NCBI GenBank assembly: GCA_937889225.1
Contig: CALAST010000103.1
Location: 1-12,511, forward strand
DNA: 12,511 bases
Source of the DNA: an uncultured Lachnobacterium sp.
Lineage (GTDB): Bacteria; Bacillota; Clostridia; Lachnospirales; Lachnospiraceae
Reading direction: 5' to 3'
In this document: positions 1-4,961 of the stretch, in pieces
How positions within the stretch are numbered: the first letter of the stretch is position 1
Layout of the letters: every line of letters begins with the position of its first letter
Program-made: the position numbers and the translations under genes
The notes under the pieces: model-generated
Database searches by the model: none
What the model was told of the DNA's origin: nothing
The model's input: the letters and a program-made list of their open reading frames with translations, nothing else

Positions 1-67
1 ATAAAGCATTTTTCGAAAATGACAGGTTATAAAATAAATTTACCTTTCAAAGCTGGCCAGAAATTGA

Positions 68-94
68 TTGACTTAACAAGAATAATGATATAAT
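68..94 (+). promoter_or_regulatory. Candidate promoter of the antisense (antitoxin) RNA
   Basis: TTGACT at 68-73 and TATAAT at 89-94 with a 15-base spacer. An overlapping TTGATT at 64-69 gives a 19-base spacer. Transcription would start near 101 and run rightwards towards the toxin gene. The -10 box is perfect but neither spacing is ideal, so the exact -35 is uncertain. Confidence 0.5.
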
Positions 95-100
95 ATACTA

Positions 101-255
101 ATATAAAGAAATAAAACAAGAAACTATTTATTCGTTTTATGTTTAAGCAAGCAGATACCCGCTAGACGGTTGAGCCTATATGTGGTGTATAAGGCTAATA
201 TATAACATTTATTAACACAAAGTAACCGCTACTCATGGCGGTTATTTTTGTGTGT
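101..255 (+). ncRNA. Putative antisense antitoxin RNA of a type I toxin-antitoxin locus
   Basis: The inferred transcript runs from the 68-94 promoter to the terminator hairpin at 223-249. No convincing ORF lies in it. It converges on the minus-strand toxin gene and its 3' end is complementary to the last codons and 3' untranslated region of the toxin mRNA, the usual geometry of Firmicute type I systems (Fst, TxpA/RatA). The segment 147-176 resembles the 5' leader of the toxin mRNA in the same transcript sense, so it is complementary to a read-through 3' end of that mRNA rather than to the leader. Boundaries are inferred from promoter and terminator only. Confidence 0.5.
223..249 (+). terminator. 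Terminator of the antisense RNA, overlapping the toxin gene end
   Basis: Arms TAACCGC (223-229) and GCGGTTA (238-244) form a 7-bp stem with an 8-base loop, followed by a T run at 245-249 on the plus strand. In the minus direction the same hairpin lacks a good U tail, so it should stop the antisense RNA well and the toxin mRNA poorly. The toxin stop codon lies inside it. Confidence 0.75.
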
Positions 256-348
256 AAATTTATCAAAAAAACGTACTATGTAGGTCGTGAATAAACCACT
301 TATAATCCTACCAATAATTCCAATCATAAATTCAACAACATCTGTCAC
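229..348 (-). CDS. Small hydrophobic type I toxin-like peptide, 39 aa
   Basis: This small gene starts at GTG (348-346), preceded by AAAGGAG (365-359) at a 10-base spacing, and ends at TAG (231-229). The peptide starts MTDVVEFMIGIIGRIISGL, continues with a short hydrophobic stretch to about residue 28, and ends in a polar basic tail containing DKFTHKNNR. One membrane-spanning segment followed by a positively charged tail is typical of membrane-acting type I toxins of Firmicutes (Fst/TxpA/BsrG-like). The toxin reading is supported by the context: a perfect promoter, a roughly 135-base leader with a hidden Shine-Dalgarno sequence, and a convergent antisense RNA sharing the 3' region. I cannot assign it to a named family. 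A non-toxic small membrane peptide is the main alternative. Confidence 0.7.
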   Translation of the reverse strand: MTDVVEFMIGIIGRIISGLFTTYIVRFFDKFTHKNNRHE

Positions 349-350
349 GG

Positions 351-400
351 TATCTTATCTCCTTTCTTTCGTATTTCCTTGAAAGGATATCTATAAGATA
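351..400 (-). promoter_or_regulatory. Hairpin sequestering the toxin Shine-Dalgarno sequence
   Basis: In the toxin mRNA, UAUCUUAU (400-393) can pair with AUAAGAUA (358-351), and CCUUUC (386-381) with GAAAGG (366-361). The inner loop is 14 bases and the two helices are separated by an asymmetric internal loop. The AAAGGAG ribosome binding site lies in the 3' arm and the GTG start follows the hairpin by two bases. Primary transcripts should therefore be translated poorly, as is known for several type I toxin mRNAs. Confidence 0.7.
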
Positions 401-489
401 AACAAACATTACTGTTCTGATGTGACTCAAAACCGCCTAACCGTCTTTATCTAGCCGAAATAAACACGTTGGGTACTGCTTGCAGCCTT

Positions 490-518
490 ATTATAATGCC
501 GTTGGTATATTTTGTCAA
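490..518 (-). promoter_or_regulatory. Toxin promoter, perfect sigma-A consensus
   Basis: Read on the minus strand: TTGACA (518-513), a 17-base spacer and TATAAT (495-490). Both boxes and spacing match the housekeeping consensus exactly. The start would lie near 483, giving a leader of about 135 bases before the GTG start. It is divergent from the tyrA promoter. Confidence 0.85.
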
Positions 519-547
519 AATTTATTTTCCTAATTTTCAGAAAACTA

Positions 548-576
548 TTGGAGAAATATACAAAATATTGTAAAAT
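548..576 (+). promoter_or_regulatory. Candidate promoter of tyrA
   Basis: TTGGAG (548-553), 17-base spacer, TAAAAT (571-576). The start would be near 583, about 40 bases before the tyrA ATG. No T-box, attenuator or other leader structure fits into this short leader. Confidence 0.55.
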
Positions 577-623
577 GATTTGGAGTTATCATAATTTTAC
601 GTTTGATATTTGGAGGAATTGTT

Positions 624-1721
624 ATGAATTTACATAAAATCGGCTTTATTGGACTTGGTCTAATTGGAGGTTCGATAGCAAAAAAGATAAAAGCAAATCA
701 CTCTGATTGCAATATTATCGCAACGGCATATCGAGAAACTACAGTAAAAGATGCTTATGAAATGGGGCTTATTTCCAATAATGCCTTACTTCCAATTTCA
801 GCTTTTTCAGACTGCGATATCATTTTTTTATGTGCTCCGGTAGAAAGAAATTTAGACTACTTACGCCAATTAAAAGACGTAATCAAAAAAGATTGTATCA
901 TCACAGATGTTGGAAGCACCAAAGGACAAATACATAAAGAAGTCATTTCACTTGGATTAGAAGAACAATTTATTGGCGGACATCCTATGACAGGCTCTGA
1001 AAAAACCGGAATTCACAATGCCAATATTTATCTGTTGGAAAATGCATATTATATCATTACACCAACTGCCAAAAACACAGAAGAACAAATAAACGAATTC
1101 TATCAGTTTGTAAAAGAATTGGGTTCTATTCCTCTTATTTTGGATTACAATGCCCACGATTATGCAACTGCTTCCATCAGCCATTTACCGCATATGATTG
1201 CTTACACGCTCGTAAATTTGGTAAAAGACATTGATGACGAAAAGGAAACCATGAAAACAATTGCAGCTGGCGGATTTAAAGATATTACACGTATCGCTTC
1301 ATCTTCTCCGGTTATGTGGGAAAGTATCTGCTCTACGAACAAAGAACAGCTTTTAAAATTAATGGATTTATATATGGATTCTTTGCAGGAACTTCGAAAT
1401 GATATTGATGCCTCAAATTCCAAAGTCCTTATGGAAAAGTTTCAAAGTGCAAAAGATTACCGTGATTCCATTGCCGTTCCGGGTGTAAAATCCCACAATC
1501 GTATCCATGAAATCTATCTGGATTTAGCAGACGAAGCCGGGGGAATTGCTATTATTGCAAGCATTCTTGCATTTAAAGGGATTAGCATTAAAAATATTGG
1601 AATTATTCATAACCGTGAATTTGAAGAAGGTGTACTTCGAATTGAATTTTATGAAGAAGATGCACTAGAGCTGGCAGTAACACTTTTAAAAGAAAAAAAT
1701 TATGTGATTTATAAACGATAA
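624..1721 (+). CDS. tyrA: Prephenate dehydrogenase with C-terminal ACT domain
   Basis: Oxidative decarboxylation of prephenate to 4-hydroxyphenylpyruvate with NAD(P)+, the committed step to tyrosine; cytosolic. The 365-residue protein opens with a Rossmann fold (IGFIGLGLIGGSIA, residues 6-19), then DVGSTKG (95-101) and HPMTGSE (120-126) with the family's active-site His. SHLPH (186-190) and GGFKDITRIASSSPVMW (216-232) are TyrA signatures. Residues about 295-365 are an ACT domain, the usual place for tyrosine feedback control. I chose ATG 624 because TGGAGGA (611-617) sits 6 bases upstream; an in-frame TTG at 603 lacks such a site. The gene stands alone on the plus strand with its own promoter and terminator, convergent with aroA. 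Length and motifs are ordinary for Firmicutes. Confidence 0.95.
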   Translation: MNLHKIGFIGLGLIGGSIAKKIKANHSDCNIIATAYRETTVKDAYEMGLISNNALLPISAFSDCDIIFLCAPVERNLDYLRQLKDVIKKDCIITDVGSTKGQIHKEVISLGLEEQFIGGHPMTGSEKTGIHNANIYLLENAYYIITPTAKNTEEQINEFYQFVKELGSIPLILDYNAHDYATASISHLPHMIAYTLVNLVKDIDDEKETMKTIAAGGFKDITRIASSSPVMWESICSTNKEQLLKLMDLYMDSLQELRNDIDASNSKVLMEKFQSAKDYRDSIAVPGVKSHNRIHEIYLDLADEAGGIAIIASILAFKGISIKNIGIIHNREFEEGVLRIEFYEEDALELAVTLLKEKNYVIYKR

Positions 1722-1789
1722 AACGTAAAATATGTAAAATGATTGTGTTCAGAGTAGTTTCATTATAAATTTTTGTTTGTTTACATATT

Positions 1790-1841
1790 AATACAGGGCA
1801 TATAGAGCTTTTTAACTCCATATACCCTGTATTATTTTTTA
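1790..1841 (+). terminator. Terminator between convergent tyrA and aroA
   Basis: Arms AATACAGGG (1790-1798) and CCCTGTATT (1825-1833) extend inwards and are followed on the plus strand by ATTTTTTATTT. In plus-strand RNA the inner stem has A-C mismatches. In minus-strand RNA the same positions become G-U pairs, giving an unbroken 19-bp stem, but without a U run. It probably terminates tyrA and may also protect or stop the aroA transcript. I see no gene in the rest of 1722-1916. Confidence 0.75.
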
Positions 1842-1916
1842 TTTGGGCGTATTTCCTTTATTTATATACACACTCATTATAAAGCAGATACTCGAAATCC
1901 GCTATAGAATATACAA

Positions 1917-3284
1917 TTAATACAACGCTTCTTCCAATGTTTCAAAATAATTTTCAAATGTTTTTCGAGTACAAGACGGGTTCTTAATTTTAATTCCCTC
2001 CGTCACAACTCCCGGCATAGAAAATGCCATGGCAACACGATGGTCTTCGTAAGTCTCTATTGTGCAGGCTGTTGGCTTTCCCGGAAGGATAAATATATTA
2101 TCCGCTTGAAAAATTGCTGAAACACCCATTCTCATCAAATTATCGAGAATAGCATGGATACGGTCACATTCCTGATAACGAATATGTCCAACATTCATAA
2201 TGCATACTTTCGATGCTGCAAATGGAGCGATTGCCGCAAGTGTAAGTGCTTGGTCTGAGAAACTGGATAAATCAAAAGAACCACCTGCCAAAAACGCATT
2301 TGGAGGTATCATGACAACTCCGTCCGGTTCTTCAATAATCGCACATCCCATCCGAACAAGTACTTTCAAAAATTTGATATCTCCCTGCAAACAGTTCATA
2401 TGTACATTTTTTACTTTTACATTCACTTTCAAAAGAGGTGAAAGTCCATAAAAATAACATGCTGCAGATACATCAGGCTCAATCCGGTACTCTCTCGCTT
2501 GATAAGTGTTTTCGGTAACTTTATGGTAACTGTTGTTGTTATGGACAGCAATTGATACACCAAATTGTTTCATCATTTTAATTGTCATATCCACATAAGT
2601 CATTCCGTGAGTACCACTCACGCGAATTGCAAAGTTTTCCGGCAAAAGAACGGAATTAATCAGTAACGCACTTAAAAATTGACTGCTTTTTTCAACATCA
2701 ATCAATGTATAATTCTTTTTGCAGGAAAAATTTCCGATAATAAATGGAAAGTGATATGGTTCTTCTTCATATATAATTTCAGAACCAATTTCTTCGAGCG
2801 CAGTCAAAAGTTCTTTCATAGGACGCTTTTTCATTTGCTCGGATGCATTTATGCGATATCGCCCTTTAGAAAGCCCCAAAAATGCGGTTAAGAAACGGGC
2901 TGCTGTTCCCGCACTTCCTACGTAAATCGCCCCATCTATATGGATATCTTCATTAGTACTAGAGTTTGTCGGCTTCCTGCCGTGCTTTTCTTGCCTGTTC
3001 ATCCAATTCGAAGTGTTTTCGCATGGAATTGCTCCTCCGAATCCTTCTACTGTGACAGTTTTATGTTCCTCGTCAATTTCCACAGGAAATCCAAGGTCTT
3101 TAAGTGCCTGCATAAAATGGCGGGAATCATCACTAAATAAAACGCCCTTTAGTATGCTCTTGCCTTTTGCAAGTGCTGCAAGCAAAAGTGCTCTGTTCGT
3201 AATGCTTTTTGAACCTGGCACTTCGGTTACAATGTCATGGGGTTTTTCTACTTTTTTTACTTTATATATATTATCTGTTATCAT
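1917..3284 (-). CDS. aroA: 3-phosphoshikimate 1-carboxyvinyltransferase (EPSP synthase)
   Basis: Transfers the enolpyruvyl group of PEP to shikimate 3-phosphate, the sixth shikimate-pathway step, in the cytosol. Counted from ATG 3284, PGSKSITNRALLLAALA (residues 23-39) holds the substrate-binding Lys and Arg. GSAGTAARFLTAF (123-135), a KRPM motif, SDQALTLAAIAPFA with the catalytic Asp, ECDRI with the catalytic Glu, YEDHRVAMAFSM and the C-terminal RKTFENYF all follow in the family order. It has 455 residues against about 430 usual; the excess is a polar insert at residues 85-118, before GSAGTA. The Lys that precedes ECDRI in many homologues is Gln here. The start is not sharply defined: ATG 3284 and GTG 3290 are in frame and neither has a good ribosome binding site. 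The PilZ stop ends at 3294, so translation is probably coupled. Confidence 0.93.
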   Translation of the reverse strand: MITDNIYKVKKVEKPHDIVTEVPGSKSITNRALLLAALAKGKSILKGVLFSDDSRHFMQALKDLGFPVEIDEEHKTVTVEGFGGAIPCENTSNWMNRQEKHGRKPTNSSTNEDIHIDGAIYVGSAGTAARFLTAFLGLSKGRYRINASEQMKKRPMKELLTALEEIGSEIIYEEEPYHFPFIIGNFSCKKNYTLIDVEKSSQFLSALLINSVLLPENFAIRVSGTHGMTYVDMTIKMMKQFGVSIAVHNNNSYHKVTENTYQAREYRIEPDVSAACYFYGLSPLLKVNVKVKNVHMNCLQGDIKFLKVLVRMGCAIIEEPDGVVMIPPNAFLAGGSFDLSSFSDQALTLAAIAPFAASKVCIMNVGHIRYQECDRIHAILDNLMRMGVSAIFQADNIFILPGKPTACTIETYEDHRVAMAFSMPGVVTEGIKIKNPSCTRKTFENYFETLEEALY

Positions 3285-3293
3285 ATGCACACA

Positions 3294-3653
3294 CTATTCT
3301 TGCTTATTTTCTTTTGCATTTTCAAACATGTCGTAAATATCAAATTTAATGGCATCTTTGTCATTCATTCCAATAAATTTAGCACCATAGTTATAAGAAC
3401 CATCTGCAAGCTGCACTCTGCGAACAATTTCCAAAATAGTCTCAACTACAGCTTTGGACCAAATTTGCAATTGTGCATCGTAATAAGTTCCTACTTCTAA
3501 TAATTCCGGTGAAATAAATCCAATGCCGCCATGAGAAGCATCGGTTACTTCCACATCCAAGTCTAATGTCCTATTGTTTTCAGCATTTGTAATTGGCTTT
3601 AAAACCAAATTTACATGTAATTCATGACGTTTGTCTCTTCTTTTTTCATGCAT
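3294..3653 (-). CDS. PilZ-domain protein, probable c-di-GMP receptor
   Basis: This 119-residue, single-domain protein carries the two PilZ signatures. They are an N-terminal RxxxR (R5-R9 in KRRDKRHE) and DxSxxG (D38, S40, G43 in DASHGGIGF), which together bind c-di-GMP in characterised PilZ domains. The beta-rich remainder ends near YGAKFIGM, and the C-terminus is charged. There is no signal peptide or membrane segment. ATG 3653 is preceded by AAAGGGGA (3668-3661) at a 7-base spacing. It is the first gene of a probable PilZ-aroA unit; its stop is 9 bases before the aroA ATG. Its output target is unknown. The neighbouring EPSP synthase has no known link to c-di-GMP, so the pairing may only reflect genome packing. 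Confidence 0.85.
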   Translation of the reverse strand: MHEKRRDKRHELHVNLVLKPITNAENNRTLDLDVEVTDASHGGIGFISPELLEVGTYYDAQLQIWSKAVVETILEIVRRVQLADGSYNYGAKFIGMNDKDAIKFDIYDMFENAKENKQE

Positions 3654-3672
3654 GATAATATCCCCTTTAACA

Positions 3673-3696
3673 CTACAGAAATACTTTTGTTTTCAT
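3673..3696 (-). CDS. Possible 7-codon leader peptide upstream of the PilZ gene
   Basis: ATG (3696-3694) to TAG (3675-3673) encodes MKTKVFL, preceded by GCAGGAGT at a proper 6-base distance, and ends 19 bases before the PilZ start. The good ribosome binding site is the only support; codon content says nothing at this length. No attenuator-like hairpin is seen around it. The rest of the gap to queA (3697-3863) is very AT-rich and shows no gene. A weak promoter-like pair is TTGTAA (3850-3845) with TAAGAT (3827-3822) at 17 bases. Confidence 0.3.
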   Translation of the reverse strand: MKTKVFL

Positions 3697-3863
3697 AAAA
3701 TTACTCCTGCAATTTTAATATTATTTTATAATTACCTATTTTTTTATACTTTCTCATTACACTTATGATAATTTTAGTATAATTGATGTTATAGCATATA
3801 GGAAAAGTAATCATTAATTTTATCTTATTACATTTGACATAAATTTACAAGTCGGAATTGATA

Positions 3864-4898
3864 CTAATGTATCAGCATGGCGTCACCAAAACTGAAAAAG
3901 CGATATTTTTCCTCAACCGCCTGTTTATATGCTGCAAGTACATGTTCTCTGCCGGCTAAAGCAGAAACAAGCATAACAAGTGTAGATTCCGGCAAATGAA
4001 AATTTGTAATTAGTGCATCAATCACTTTAAACTGATATCCTGGATAAATAAATATCTCCGTCCATCCACTACATGCAGTTAAACGTCCGTTTTCATCTGC
4101 TGCTGATTCTAATGTTCGTGTACTTGTTGTGCCAACGGAAATGACACGTTTTCCATTTTCCTTTGCACGATTAATTTTATCTGCTTCTGACTGTTCAATA
4201 TTATAAAATTCCGAATGCATATGATGATTCAACAAATTATCTTCTTTTACAGGACGGAATGTTCCAAGACCTACATGCAACGTCACTTCGGCAATTTCCA
4301 CACCTTTTGCTTTTACAGCTTCCAACAATTCAGGCGTAAAATGAAGCCCTGCTGTCGGTGCAGCCGCAGAACCGTCGTGTTTTGCATAGACAGTCTGATA
4401 ACGGTTTTTGTCCTGTAATTGATGTGTAATATAAGGTGGAAGCGGCATTTGACCAAGCTGGTCTAAAATTTCTTCAAAAATTCCTTCATAATGGAATTGA
4501 ATTAAACGGTTTCCTTCTTCTACGATATCGATTACTTCACCAACTAACAATCCATCTCCGAAAATAATTTTTGTTCCCGGTTTGGCTTTCTTTCCCGGTT
4601 TTACCAATGTTTCCCACACATCATTTTCTTTTCGTTTTAAAAGAAGTACCTCAATTGTTGCACCCGTTCCTTCCCTTACGCCCATCAGGCGAGCTGGAAT
4701 TACTTTTGTGTTATTGATAACCAGACAATCGCCTTCTTCCAGATAATCTAATATATCACGAAAAACATGATGCTCCACATCACCTGTCTGTCTATCAAGT
4801 ACAAGCAAACGGGAACTGGAACGGTCTTCTAAAGGGTCTTGTGCAATCAGTTCTTCCGGTAAATCAAAATAAAAATCTGATTTTAATAATTGTTCCAT
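3864..4898 (-). CDS. queA: S-adenosylmethionine:tRNA ribosyltransferase-isomerase
   Basis: Converts 7-aminomethyl-7-deazaguanine at tRNA position 34 to epoxyqueuosine, using the ribosyl part of S-adenosylmethionine; cytosolic. The 344-residue length is normal for QueA. Family hallmarks include the N-terminal FDLPEELIAQDPLEDRSSSR, LVINNTKVIPARLMG, TLVKPGKKAKPGT, DGSAAAPTAGLHFT, VTLHVGLGTFRPV, SVGTTSTRTLES and the C-terminal TNFHLPESTLVMLVSA. ATG 4898 follows a GGAG at 6 bases. It lies 63 bases downstream of pheT with no U-tract terminator between, so it is probably read from the pheST promoter. QueA is more usually found beside tgt or ruvAB; neither is in the window. Confidence 0.95.
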   Translation of the reverse strand: MEQLLKSDFYFDLPEELIAQDPLEDRSSSRLLVLDRQTGDVEHHVFRDILDYLEEGDCLVINNTKVIPARLMGVREGTGATIEVLLLKRKENDVWETLVKPGKKAKPGTKIIFGDGLLVGEVIDIVEEGNRLIQFHYEGIFEEILDQLGQMPLPPYITHQLQDKNRYQTVYAKHDGSAAAPTAGLHFTPELLEAVKAKGVEIAEVTLHVGLGTFRPVKEDNLLNHHMHSEFYNIEQSEADKINRAKENGKRVISVGTTSTRTLESAADENGRLTACSGWTEIFIYPGYQFKVIDALITNFHLPESTLVMLVSALAGREHVLAAYKQAVEEKYRFFSFGDAMLIH

Positions 4899-4914
4899 AA
4901 CATCTCCATATTGA

Positions 4915-4947
4915 TAGAATTACCCCATGCAAGATGAGGCAATTCTA
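4915..4947 (-). promoter_or_regulatory. Intercistronic mRNA hairpin between pheT and queA
   Basis: In minus-strand RNA, UAGAAUUGCCUCAU (4947-4934) pairs with AUGGGGUAAUUCUA (4928-4915) over 14 bp, with a 5-base loop and two G-U pairs. In plus-strand RNA those two positions would be mismatches, so the structure is shaped for the minus-strand transcript. No U run follows, so it is not a classical terminator. It ends just before the queA ribosome binding site and may act as a processing or stability element. Confidence 0.6.
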
Positions 4948-4961
4948 AAGTGTTTCTATTT

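Noticed and set aside
1..93. Plus-strand frame open from the left edge to TAA at 91-93 (30 codons), which might be the tail of an upstream gene
   Set aside because: The peptide has no recognisable family features, another plus frame is open to 30, and the stop overlaps the -10 box of the antisense promoter. I cannot support any of these frames as coding.
147..483. Terminal inverted repeats of a small mobile element around the toxin gene
   Set aside because: The arms are split by several insertions, no target-site duplication is visible, and the right arm coincides with the mRNA start, so an RNA-pairing role explains it better.
3013..3336. 107-codon plus-strand ORF opposite aroA
   Set aside because: It is a shadow of the well-supported aroA and PilZ genes, with no ribosome binding site and no family motifs.
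3855..3874. TGATAC/GTATCA hairpin at the end of queA as a terminator
   Set aside because: Only 6 bp, overlaps the last codons, and no U run follows.
4899..4961. preQ1 riboswitch in front of queA
   Set aside because: The gap holds only a simple hairpin; the small pseudoknot pattern with its A-rich tail that defines preQ1-I is not there.
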